Part shown: one piece after another, positions 35,307 through 43,375 of the stretch | How positions within the stretch are numbered: position 1 is the stretch's first letter | How the letters are laid out: each line of letters begins with the position of its first letter | From: Anaerolineales bacterium | GTDB taxonomy: Bacteria; Chloroflexota; Anaerolineae; Anaerolineales; Villigracilaceae | Reading direction: 5' to 3' | NCBI GenBank assembly: GCA_026928255.1 | Contig: JAIXKJ010000003.1 | Coordinates: 459,833-523,832 of the forward strand | Length of the DNA: 64,000 nucleotides | The notes under the pieces: model-generated | The model's input: only the letters and a program-made list of their open reading frames with translations | Databases searched by the model: none | What the model was told of the DNA's origin: nothing | Position numbers and translations under genes: made by a program

Positions 35307-36863
35307 TTAGACTGGAATGTTCCCGTGTTTGCGCGGAGGCGCGGGCGCGTATTTGTCGCGCAGCGCCGAAAGCGAGGCGATGATTTTTGGGCGCGATTCG
35401 CGCGGCTCGATGATGTCGTCCACATAGCCGGTGGACGCGGCATAATAAGGGTTGTTGAATTTCTCGCGGTATTCGTCGGCGAGGCGTTTGCGTTCGGCGG
35501 CGGGGTTTTCGGCTTCTTCGATTTGTTTTTTGTAAAGGATGTTCGCCGCGCCTTCCGCGCCGATGACCGCAATCTCGGCGGAGGGCCAGGCGTAGGTTAC
35601 GTCGGTGCCAAGATATTTGCTGGACATGACGACGTACGCGCCGCCGTAGGCTTTGCGCGTGATGACGCAAATCTTCGGCACGGTGGCTTCGGAGTAAGCG
35701 TATAAAAGTTTTGCGCCGTGTCGGATGATGCCGCCGTGTTCTTGCGCGACGCCCGGCAAAAAGCCCGGCGAATCGACAAAGGTCGCCAGCGGAATGTTGA
35801 AGCAATCGCACATGCGGACGAAACGAGTCATCTTGTCCGCCGCGTCAATGTCAATTACGCCCGCCATAATGGACGGCTCTTGCGCGACGACGCCGACGCT
35901 GTGTCCGCCGATGCGCGCCAAGCCGACGATGGCGTTTCGCGCCCAATCGGGTTGAATTTCAAGAAAGGTGTCTTTATCAATAATTTTTTCAATCACTTGG
36001 CGCATGACGTAGGGTTCGTTCGCGTCGAGCGGAATCATGCGATTTAGGTCTTCGTCCATGCGCGAGGGGCTGTCGCTTGGCTGAACGTAAGGCGGATTTT
36101 CCACGTTGTTTGACGGCAAGTAAGAAAGAAAAAGCCGCGCCGTTTCCAACGCTTCTTTTTCGCTTCCCACGCTTAAATGCGCCACGCCGCTGACGGAGTT
36201 ATGCACCGCCGCGCCGCCCAAAGATTCCGCGTCTATCGTTTCGCCCGTTACCGCTTTGATGACTTCGGGACCGGTCAAAAACATGAACGAACGCTTTTCG
36301 ACCATGACGACCAAATCGGTCAACGCGGGGGAATACGCCGCGCCGCCCGCGCACGGTCCGAGCATGAGGCTGACTTGCGGCACCACGCCCGAATACTGCG
36401 CGTTGCGCCGAAAGATTTCCGCGTAACCGCCCATCGAGCGCACGCCTTCTTGAATCCGCGCTCCTCCCGAATCAATCAGCGAGATGAACGGAACGCCGTT
36501 GCGAACCGCCAAATCCATCACGCGGCAAATTTTATGCGATTGCATTTCGCTCAGCGTGCCGCCGTAAATTGTGAAATCTTGCGAGTAAAGATAAACCGTC
36601 CGCCCGTTGATTTGTCCGTACCCGGTGATGACTCCGTCGCCGTAAAATTTCTCTTTGAGCAGCCCCAACTCGTCGCCTTGATGCGTGATGAACGGCTCGA
36701 TTTCGTTAAACGTCTCTGGGTCGAGCAGCGCCTCGACGCGCTCGCGGGCGGTCATCTTGCCTTTGGCGCGCTGCTTGGCGTTGCGTTCCGCGCCGCCGCT
36801 TTCCTTCGCCTTTGCGCGAATTTTTCGCAGTTCCAAAATTCGGGGGTCTTCGGGTTGTGTCAT
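35307..36863 (-). CDS. mmdA: carboxyltransferase subunit of methylmalonyl-CoA decarboxylase (acyl-CoA carboxylase beta family)
   Basis: 518 residues, full length. The crotonase-like duplicated fold carries the acyl-CoA and biotin pockets: RIQEGVRSMGGYAEIF, GPCAGGAAYSPALTD, LGGAAVHNSVSGVAH, VDSPGFLPGVAQEHGGIIRHG and KAYGGAYVVMSSK. These match methylmalonyl-/propionyl-CoA carboxyltransferases. The downstream D, C and B genes show this copy works in a Na+-pumping decarboxylase rather than a biotin-dependent carboxylase, since no biotin carboxylase gene is here. A -10 (TATACT, 36894-36889) and AGGA ribosome site precede it. Confidence 0.93.
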   Translation of the reverse strand: MTQPEDPRILELRKIRAKAKESGGAERNAKQRAKGKMTARERVEALLDPETFNEIEPFITHQGDELGLLKEKFYGDGVITGYGQINGRTVYLYSQDFTIYGGTLSEMQSHKICRVMDLAVRNGVPFISLIDSGGARIQEGVRSMGGYAEIFRRNAQYSGVVPQVSLMLGPCAGGAAYSPALTDLVVMVEKRSFMFLTGPEVIKAVTGETIDAESLGGAAVHNSVSGVAHLSVGSEKEALETARLFLSYLPSNNVENPPYVQPSDSPSRMDEDLNRMIPLDANEPYVMRQVIEKIIDKDTFLEIQPDWARNAIVGLARIGGHSVGVVAQEPSIMAGVIDIDAADKMTRFVRMCDCFNIPLATFVDSPGFLPGVAQEHGGIIRHGAKLLYAYSEATVPKICVITRKAYGGAYVVMSSKYLGTDVTYAWPSAEIAVIGAEGAANILYKKQIEEAENPAAERKRLADEYREKFNNPYYAASTGYVDDIIEPRESRPKIIASLSALRDKYAPAPPRKHGNIPV

Positions 36864-36888
36864 CGCATTGTCCTTTGTCGTCGTGTCA

Positions 36889-36894
36889 AGTATA
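36889..36894 (-). promoter_or_regulatory. -10 element of the mmd operon
   Basis: TATACT on the minus strand, 25 bp before the mmdA ATG. No convincing -35 box is found at 16-18 bp. Further upstream (36964-36979) is a perfect 6-bp hairpin with a TTTT loop of unknown role. The remainder of the 201-bp gap shows nothing else recognisable on this strand. Confidence 0.4.
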
Positions 36895-37064
36895 AGCGCC
36901 GCGCAAGGCGCAAGCCAGTGATGGAGGTCATGCTCGGCATAGGATAACCCGCTATTTTATTAAGCGGACTTTTGTCCGCGAAAGAAGGATGAACGATACG
37001 CCGCTTTCCCCGCCGACAGCGCTACAATGACGACGATTAATTCCACGCTGAAAAGGAGTCAGAC

Positions 37065-37532
37065 ATGAAAGGCAACGCTAAATTAATTGACACGCTTAAC
37101 GCGCTTTTATCGGACGAGTTAACCGCAATCAGCCAGTTGGTCGTTCACGCGGAGATGTGCTCGAATTGGGGCTACGAAAAATTGCACAATCGCATTAAGA
37201 AACAGGCGATTGAAGAAATGACACACGCCGATTGGTTAATCGAGCGCATTTTGTTTTTGGAAGGCGCGCCAGTCGTCAAGTTGAACGAAGTCAAAATTGG
37301 CAAGTCTATTTTGGAAATTTTCACCAACGACGAAGACGCGGAGTTGGAAGCGATTCGCGCTTATAACGCGGGAGTTCAACAAGCCAGCGAAGCGGGCGAC
37401 GAGTCCACGGGCGATTTGCTGACGACCATCCTCAAAATGGAAGAAGGTCATCACGATTGGGCAAAGAAACAGCGGACGATGATTCAGCAAATGGGATTAG
37501 AGAATTATCTCGCCGCGCAAGCGGGAGAGTAA
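37065..37532 (+). CDS. bfr: bacterioferritin
   Basis: A 155-residue 24-mer iron-storage protein. Diiron ligands align with E. coli BFR: Glu18, Glu51, His54, Glu93, Glu126 and His129. The haem ligand Met52 is present (IEEMTHADW), as is the FLEGAP turn. Tyr25 of E. coli BFR, which takes part in ferroxidation chemistry, is Leu25 here (AISQLVVHAE). An AAAAGGAG ribosome site and a TACAAT -10 (37023-37028) precede it, and a strong terminator follows. Confidence 0.95.
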   Translation: MKGNAKLIDTLNALLSDELTAISQLVVHAEMCSNWGYEKLHNRIKKQAIEEMTHADWLIERILFLEGAPVVKLNEVKIGKSILEIFTNDEDAELEAIRAYNAGVQQASEAGDESTGDLLTTILKMEEGHHDWAKKQRTMIQQMGLENYLAAQAGE

Positions 37533-37544
37533 GCGCCGCTTTTT

Positions 37545-37585
37545 AGACATCCGAAGCCTTCCAGATTTCGGATGTCTTTTATTTT
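37545..37585. terminator. bidirectional intrinsic terminator between bfr and dinB
   Basis: An 11-bp perfect stem, AGACATCCGAA (37545-37555) with TTCGGATGTCT (37567-37577), an 11-nt loop, and a T-rich run after it. The genes converge on this site. Confidence 0.85.
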
Positions 37586-38746
37586 TTATCCCTTGCGGAC
37601 GACGTCTTCGCCGTATTTTTCGTGGAGTTTGTCTAACGCTTTTTGCAAATTGCGCGAACGCTCGCTGCCTGCATCCCACAAGCCGAGTTGACGAATCGGT
37701 TTGCCGAGTCCGCTCGCGCCGACTCCCAAAAGGCGCACGGCTTGATTCGGCTTGCGGACGGAGTTCATCAACTTGACGGCGGCGCGAAAAATTTCGTCTT
37801 CGCTGTCGGTTGAAGTTGGCAGCGTAATCTGGCGCGTAATCGTAACGAAGTTCGTCCAGCGAATTTTGACTTTGACGGTTTTCGCCGCGAGGTCGCTCTG
37901 CCGCAGTTGACGCGCAACTTCTCGCGCTTGCTCGCGCAAAGTTTTTTCCAATTCCTTTTGATCGGCAACGTCCGCCGTAAACGTAATTTCTTGACTGATA
38001 GATTTCGTCTCCGATTCGACTTGAACGGGGCGGCGGTCTATGCCGTTGGCGTGTTCCCAAAGGTCGCGCCCGTTTTCGCCGAAGAGACGAATCAAATCTT
38101 GTTGATTCCATTGGGCGATGTCGCCAATCGTGTGAATGCCGAGCTCGGCTAAGCGGGCGTTGGTTTTGGGCCCGACGCCCCAAAGCATGTCTGCGGGCAG
38201 CGGCGCGAGGAAGGCGGCTTCTTCGCCCGACGGAACGACGACGAACCCAAACGGCGGCTCGTTCTTTTTCTTGCTCGACTTTTTGCCAATCTCGGTGGCG
38301 ATTTTTGCCGTCAACTTGTTGGACGCGATGCCGACGCTCGAAGGGAGATTCAACTCGGAGCGGATGCTGCGCTGTAAATCCAGAGCGAGGCGCGGCGCTT
38401 CGGCGGCGACGTCTGACAAATCGAGGAAGGCTTCGTCAATGGAAATCTGCTCCATCAGCGGAGTTAAGGCGCGCAGTTTTTCCATCGCCTGCGCGGAATG
38501 TTGACGATAAACGCCGTGCCGCACGGGGACGATGATCAACTCGCGGCAAAGGCGGACGGCGCGCGCCATCGGCATGGCGCTGTGAATGCCGAACGCGCGC
38601 GCGGCGTACGAACAGGATGCGACCACGCCGCGTTCGTCGGGTTTGCCGCCGACGGCGAAAGGCTTTCTGCGAAGTTGCGGGCTGTAAATTTCTTCCACCG
38701 AACAGAAGAAAGCGTCGAGGTCGAGGTGCAAAATCACGCGCGGCAT
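37586..38746 (-). CDS. dinB: DNA polymerase IV (Y family)
   Basis: A 386-residue translesion polymerase. Catalytic carboxylates are in LHLDLDAFFCSVEE (residues about 6-19) and SIDEAFLDLSD (about 103-113). YAARAFGIHSAMPM and VGIASNKLTAKIATEIGKK are typical palm/fingers motifs. The little-finger domain follows WGVGPKTNARLAELGI. I do not see a C-terminal clamp-binding peptide with confidence. The upstream 149 bp are shared with the divergent Ig-protein promoter. Confidence 0.94.
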   Translation of the reverse strand: MPRVILHLDLDAFFCSVEEIYSPQLRRKPFAVGGKPDERGVVASCSYAARAFGIHSAMPMARAVRLCRELIIVPVRHGVYRQHSAQAMEKLRALTPLMEQISIDEAFLDLSDVAAEAPRLALDLQRSIRSELNLPSSVGIASNKLTAKIATEIGKKSSKKKNEPPFGFVVVPSGEEAAFLAPLPADMLWGVGPKTNARLAELGIHTIGDIAQWNQQDLIRLFGENGRDLWEHANGIDRRPVQVESETKSISQEITFTADVADQKELEKTLREQAREVARQLRQSDLAAKTVKVKIRWTNFVTITRQITLPTSTDSEDEIFRAAVKLMNSVRKPNQAVRLLGVGASGLGKPIRQLGLWDAGSERSRNLQKALDKLHEKYGEDVVRKG

Positions 38747-38797
38747 GGGCTGATTATAGCGCGAGAAGAATAGGACAAAATAACTATGCTTTCGTTA

Positions 38798-38826
38798 TTG
38801 AAGAATTGTTAAAGAAAAGTTATACT
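38798..38826 (+). promoter_or_regulatory. sigma70-type promoter of the duplicated Ig protein
   Basis: TTGAAG (38798-38803), a 17-bp spacer and TATACT (38821-38826). The leader is about 60 nt and ends with GGAGG five bases before the ATG at 38896. It is one of the best-formed promoters in the window. Confidence 0.7.
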
Positions 38827-38895
38827 AGACTAGCGTATAGTCAAAACGGAACTTTTTGCGTAAAAATTGCGTCCATCAAATTGACGGAGGAAGAA

Positions 38896-41022
38896 ATGAG
38901 AAATGGAATGAAATTTGTTTCGGCGGTTCTTTTGCTGACGATGTTGTTCGTCGCCGTTCCCGCTGAAACGCCCGCCGCAAGCGCCGCGACTTGCTATTGG
39001 GCTCAATACGTCGCGGATGTTACCGTCCCCGACGGGACGAACTTTTCGCCCAACACCGCCTTCAAGAAAACCTGGCGGATGAAAAACATCGGCACATGCG
39101 CTTGGAAGAGCGACGACGTTTCGTTGGTCTTTGAAAGCGGCGAAAAAATGGGCGCGCCCGCTTCGCTCGCCTTGCCGACGACGGTTAACCCCGGTCAAAC
39201 GGTGGACGTTTCCGTAGATATGACGGCGCCCGCTTCGGCAGGTCATTACTTCGGCTATTGGCGCTTTAAGAGCAAAAGCGGCGGCGCATTTGGCATCGGC
39301 GCGAACGCTCAAAAGACTTTTTGGGTAGAAATCAACGTCGCGTCTTCCGCCAGCGCAGGGTACGACTTCCTCGCCAACGCTTCATCCGCAATGTGGAAGA
39401 GCGGCGCGGGCGCGTTGACTTTTCCCGGAACCGACGGCGATTCCAAAGGCTTTGGCTTAAGCCTGCCGACTCCGAAGTTGGAAAGCGGCGTTACCTCCGC
39501 GCAGGCGGGCTTGCTTTTCGCGCCGAACAACGTCGCCAACGGATTCGTGCAAGCGGAATATCCCGCTTTTCGCGTGTTGCCCGGCGACCGCTTCCAAGCG
39601 ACCATCGGTTGCGAATACGGCGCGACGGAATGTTACGTCGCGTATAGTCTGAATTACCAAATCGGTTCGGGACCCGTCAAGACTTTTTGGACTTTCCGCG
39701 AAAAATACGAAGGCTGGACGTATAACGCGAATCTCGATTTGAGCGCCTTTGCCAATCAAGACGTCAAATTTATCTTGGTCGTTTCCGCTTACGGCTCGCC
39801 GACCGGCGACCGCGCCTTGTGGGTGAATCCGATTATCTCCCGCGCTGGCGGCGGTTCGCCTCCGCCGACGTCCGCGCCGACAACGCCTTCGGCGATTCCG
39901 CCGACGACGACTGGAACGGTCAAACCGAACGCCTGCGACCGCGCTCAATTCGTCGCCGACGTTACCGTGCCGGACGGCGCTCCGTTTGCGTTGAATACGT
40001 CCTTCAATAAAACCTGGCGCTTGAAAAACGTCGGAACTTGCACATGGACGAATTACAGCATCATCTTCGTCTCCGGCGAAAAAATGGGCGGACCCGATTC
40101 CGCGCTCATTCCCGCGTCCGTCGCGCCCGGTCAAACGGTGGACGTTACGCTTAACTTAACTTCGCCGAACGCCGCCGGAACTTATCGCGGATATTGGATG
40201 TTGAAAAATAACACAGGCGTCCCCTTCGGCATCGGCGCGGACGGTGCGAAATCTTTCTGGGTTGAAATAAAAACGTCTGGAACAAGCGGCGGCGCAAACA
40301 CGCCCGCCCCGACCGCGCCCGCTGGCACGTCCGTTCCGCCCGCCACGCCCGCCGCTGGCACAGTCTATGATTTCGCCGCGAACGTCTGCACCGCGCATTG
40401 GTACAGCGGCGCGGGCGAACTTCCCTGCCCGGGCACGGACGGCGACAACAAAGGCTTTGTGCTAATCTCTAATCCGTCGCGGCTTGAAAACGGCACGAAC
40501 GACCCGCGCACGGGCTTGCTCACCTTCCCGCAAAATCAAAACAACGGATACATTCAAGGAATTTATCCGTCCTACCTCGTCAAAGACGGCGACAAATTCC
40601 GCGCCACAATCGGTTGCGAACACGGCGCAACTTCTTGCTACGTCGTCTTCCGCTTCGACTACTCCATTTCAGGCACGAGTTCCATTCAAACCTTTTGGGC
40701 GTTCGTCGAAAAATACGAAGGCGGCGTGTATAACGTGGACATTGACTTATCCCCGCTGGCAGGGAAGAACATCCGCCCAATTTTGACGATTCTCTCGACC
40801 GGTTCGCCGACGGGCGACCGCGCCCTCTGGACGGGACCGATCATCTACAACGCTTCGGGCGCTGGCGTCCCGCCGACAGCGACAACCGCGCCGACGGTTG
40901 TGGCAACCGCCGAAGCGTCCGCCACGCCGACGGTAATCGCCTCCGAAACGCCGACAGCCGTTGCAACAGAAACCCCGACCGCCGTTCCAAGCGAAACGCC
41001 GTCCCCGACAAGCACGCCGTAA
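38896..41022 (+). CDS. secreted protein with two NBR1-type Ig-like domains, internally duplicated
   Basis: 708 residues from the ATG at 38896 (GGAGG upstream). The Sec signal ends near ASA (about residue 30). Two copies of the same pair follow. An NBR1-like Ig domain has a CxxAQFVADVTVPDG start, the KTWRxKNxGTC core and a GxYxGYWxxK end (about 33-137 and 345-450). A beta-rich domain of unknown family has SGAG, PGTDGDxKGF, GDxFxATIGCE and GSPTGDRALW (about 150-310 and 475-645). Pro/Thr linkers separate them, with an ETPT-rich tail of about 55 residues. A cell-surface or extracellular role is likely; ligands are unknown. Confidence 0.85.
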   Translation: MRNGMKFVSAVLLLTMLFVAVPAETPAASAATCYWAQYVADVTVPDGTNFSPNTAFKKTWRMKNIGTCAWKSDDVSLVFESGEKMGAPASLALPTTVNPGQTVDVSVDMTAPASAGHYFGYWRFKSKSGGAFGIGANAQKTFWVEINVASSASAGYDFLANASSAMWKSGAGALTFPGTDGDSKGFGLSLPTPKLESGVTSAQAGLLFAPNNVANGFVQAEYPAFRVLPGDRFQATIGCEYGATECYVAYSLNYQIGSGPVKTFWTFREKYEGWTYNANLDLSAFANQDVKFILVVSAYGSPTGDRALWVNPIISRAGGGSPPPTSAPTTPSAIPPTTTGTVKPNACDRAQFVADVTVPDGAPFALNTSFNKTWRLKNVGTCTWTNYSIIFVSGEKMGGPDSALIPASVAPGQTVDVTLNLTSPNAAGTYRGYWMLKNNTGVPFGIGADGAKSFWVEIKTSGTSGGANTPAPTAPAGTSVPPATPAAGTVYDFAANVCTAHWYSGAGELPCPGTDGDNKGFVLISNPSRLENGTNDPRTGLLTFPQNQNNGYIQGIYPSYLVKDGDKFRATIGCEHGATSCYVVFRFDYSISGTSSIQTFWAFVEKYEGGVYNVDIDLSPLAGKNIRPILTILSTGSPTGDRALWTGPIIYNASGAGVPPTATTAPTVVATAEASATPTVIASETPTAVATETPTAVPSETPSPTSTP

Positions 41023-41031
41023 GGCAGTATA

Positions 41032-41066
41032 AAAAAAGAGTTCCCAATTTATGGGAACTCTTTTTT
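41032..41066. terminator. bidirectional intrinsic terminator
   Basis: A 14-bp perfect stem, AAAAAAGAGTTCCC (41032-41045) and GGGAACTCTTTTTT (41053-41066), with loop AATTTAT. It serves the Ig-protein gene and the convergent response-regulator gene. Confidence 0.9.
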
Positions 41067-41074
41067 ATTTTAAG

Positions 41075-41470
41075 TTAGGGCTTTCTTCGTTTTTCGGAAG
41101 TGATGCGCTGAACTAATTGGTCAAACTGAAGCATATGAATCGGTTTAGAGAGAATGAGCAGATTCGGGCTGTCCACTTCGGCGTCGGAAAGTTCGGCGGC
41201 TTGCGCGGGGTTGGCGGAAATAATCAGCACCCAAGTTTTTTCCGTGGGCGGTTGTTTCCGCAGGCGACGAAAGATTTCGATGCCGGAAAGTTTTGGCAAA
41301 TTCAGGTCGAGGATGATGATGTCGGGCGACGCGCTTTTGAGATGTTCCATAGCGACGGCGCCGTCTTGAAAAGTCTCCACGCGAAAATCCGTGCTGCCGA
41401 GCATGTCGGCGTAAATAGCGCAAAGGTCGGGGTCGTCTTCAACGACGACGGCGTAAAGCAAGTCATTCAT
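41075..41470 (-). CDS. single-domain response regulator (CheY-like)
   Basis: 131 residues from the ATG at 41470; a longer form would reach into the kinase gene. It is a receiver domain only: acidic pair VVEDDPDL, phospho-acceptor Asp in IIILDLNLPKLSG and the conserved Lys in LILSKPI. No output domain is present, so it acts through protein contacts or phosphorelay. The start overlaps the histidine-kinase gene by 8 bp, which marks that kinase as its likely partner. Confidence 0.9.
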   Translation of the reverse strand: MNDLLYAVVVEDDPDLCAIYADMLGSTDFRVETFQDGAVAMEHLKSASPDIIILDLNLPKLSGIEIFRRLRKQPPTEKTWVLIISANPAQAAELSDAEVDSPNLLILSKPIHMLQFDQLVQRITSEKRRKP

Positions 41471-43262
41471 GTTCTGTCTCCAATTTAATAATGAGCGGCA
41501 AAGTAACCGTAAAGGTTGTCCCTCTTTCAAGTTCGCTTTCTACGATGATGTCTCCTCCCATCAGGCGAGCGAATTGTTTTGTAATGGAGAGACCCAAGCC
41601 GTAGCCTTTACGATGCGGCGATTTATGCGCGTTTGCCAACTGACGAAACGGCTCGAAGACTGATTCTAGCGCTTCCGGCGAAATTCCCGTTCCCGTGTCG
41701 GAAACTTGCAAGAACCATTGCGAGTTAGACTGCGTCGCGGCGATGCGAACGGAGACGCCGCCGATTTCGGTAAATTTTATCGCGTTGCCGACTAGGTTAA
41801 TCAAGATTTGCTTAAGCCGTTGGCTGTCGCCCCAAATGGAAACGGGCAAATTGTCGTCAATGATGTAGTCGAATTTCAAACCTTTTGATTCGACCAAAAC
41901 GCTGACTTGTCCGCAGACCGAGCCGAACAGTTCTCGCGGCTCGAAAGAGCGTTCTTCTAGTTGCAATTTTCCGCTGTCGAGTTGCGCTTGGTCTAGCAAC
42001 TCCGAGACGAGGTCGTTCAAATGTTGCGCGCTGTCCTTAATCCGCGCAAGGGCGCCGACTTGCTTTTCAGCCAAATCGCCGTAAGATTTTCGCATGAGCA
42101 AATCGGTATAACCGAGAATCACGCTGAGCGGCGTCCGTAGTTCGTGACTGACGTTGGCGAGCAATTGCGTTTTGAAGTTATTGGCTTGCATGGCTTCGTC
42201 GCGGGCGACGGCGAGCGCCGCTTCGTTCTCTTTGATGCTGGTTACGTCGCGCAAAGTAACGATATGTCCCGCGTCTGTTGCGGTTTTATTTCGCAAGGCG
42301 TTGATAAAGAGATGCAGCCAACGAACGGGTTGATTGTCGCTTTCAAACGCGATCTCTCTTTGATAGCCGTCCGTGTGCAGCATTGCGTTGTCAACGGGTA
42401 TCCACTTGTGAAAGACGGATTGAAAAGGCTTGCCGAGAATTTTGTCAACTTCTAGTTGAAACATGTTTAGCGCGGCGGAATTAACGTCTATGACGAGCAA
42501 GTTGGCGTCCAACACGATGACCGACTCGGGCATGCTCTCAAAGACGATTCGATGCGCGATGGGAGTAATGTCAAGCAGACGATAGCGCAAGAAGCCCCAG
42601 CCGAGAATCAAAATCGAAATGGAAAAAGTGATGGAAGTAATATCCATATTGGTCTGAAACAGCCCGGCGATGGACATTCCGTTTACGATCCAAGGCAGAA
42701 AGATGGCGATGATGTTGACGATGATTTGCGAACGATGAATATTTCTATTTTCCCAATATTCTCTAAGAAGGAAATAGGCGCCAATTAGGAGGATTATATA
42801 AAGGTATGCGGCGTGAAGCCAAAACCACCAGCCCAGCGGATTTTTAAGGAGGACTAGCCCTAAATCTGCGTCGGTTTGCAGACTCAGTTCGGCGAAGAAC
42901 CAGCCGTGCGCTTCGTTTGTGAAGATGACAATGAGCGTAAGGATAGGAAAGACGGACGCAAGAAAGATGTTGCGGCGCGTAAGCCATTCTTGATGACCTG
43001 AATAAGCAAGGGCGAACGCCGTCCAAGAGAGCGGCACGCCGAGTATGCCGATGAAACTGAATTTAATCCCCCATATTTTTACGGCAAGGGTTGTGCTGCC
43101 AATATCAAAAAGGTAACTGAACGCCCAAAACGAGGCAAAGAAGCACATTGCAATGAACGGAATCGCCGCCGGGCGCTTGCGGAATCGCAAGGCGTATAGC
43201 CCCAGCGAAAAAGTTAATAGCGCGGACAAAACCCAAGGGATGAGATATGGCGTAAGTTGCAT
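41463..43262 (-). CDS. 7TM sensor histidine kinase with PAS domain
   Basis: 599 residues from the ATG at 43262; the frame stays open upstream but would run through a terminator. The seven-helix N-terminal sensor region is at about 1-220 (PYLIPWVLSALLTFSLGLY ... GAYFLLREYW). A PAS domain is at about 235-345 (ESMPESVIVLDANLLVIDVN). HisKA has NVSHELRTPLSVILGYTDLL. The HATPase has NLVGNAIKFTEIGG, DTGTGIS and RKGYGLGLSITKQFARLMGG. All catalytic boxes are intact. It is paired with the CheY-like regulator downstream. Confidence 0.92.
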   Translation of the reverse strand: MQLTPYLIPWVLSALLTFSLGLYALRFRKRPAAIPFIAMCFFASFWAFSYLFDIGSTTLAVKIWGIKFSFIGILGVPLSWTAFALAYSGHQEWLTRRNIFLASVFPILTLIVIFTNEAHGWFFAELSLQTDADLGLVLLKNPLGWWFWLHAAYLYIILLIGAYFLLREYWENRNIHRSQIIVNIIAIFLPWIVNGMSIAGLFQTNMDITSITFSISILILGWGFLRYRLLDITPIAHRIVFESMPESVIVLDANLLVIDVNSAALNMFQLEVDKILGKPFQSVFHKWIPVDNAMLHTDGYQREIAFESDNQPVRWLHLFINALRNKTATDAGHIVTLRDVTSIKENEAALAVARDEAMQANNFKTQLLANVSHELRTPLSVILGYTDLLMRKSYGDLAEKQVGALARIKDSAQHLNDLVSELLDQAQLDSGKLQLEERSFEPRELFGSVCGQVSVLVESKGLKFDYIIDDNLPVSIWGDSQRLKQILINLVGNAIKFTEIGGVSVRIAATQSNSQWFLQVSDTGTGISPEALESVFEPFRQLANAHKSPHRKGYGLGLSITKQFARLMGGDIIVESELERGTTFTVTLPLIIKLETEHE

Positions 43263-43333
43263 TTGGAAGATTATACAGCCTAAATTTTGAAATAAGAACA
43301 ATGGGGGATAGGGGAATTGTGTCAGTAGGATAA

Positions 43334-43365
43334 CAAAAAATCCCCGCCTAGGCGGGGATTTTTTG
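43334..43365. terminator. bidirectional intrinsic terminator
   Basis: A 32-bp perfect palindrome. A poly-A tract plus TCCCCGCC (43335-43348) pairs with GGCGGGGA plus a poly-T tract (43351-43364), with a two-base centre TA. It ends the LysM-protein transcript on the minus strand and insulates the kinase gene. Confidence 0.88.
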
Positions 43366-43375
43366 TCGCAATAAT

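Noticed and set aside
36964..36979. The GCGGAC-TTTT-GTCCGC hairpin as a terminator
   Set aside because: No T run follows on either strand at the right distance, and no gene ends there.
38617..38895. An in-frame upstream extension of the Ig-domain protein
   Set aside because: It overlaps dinB antisense and crosses the promoter at 38798-38826. The ATG at 38896 has GGAGG and starts a proper signal peptide.
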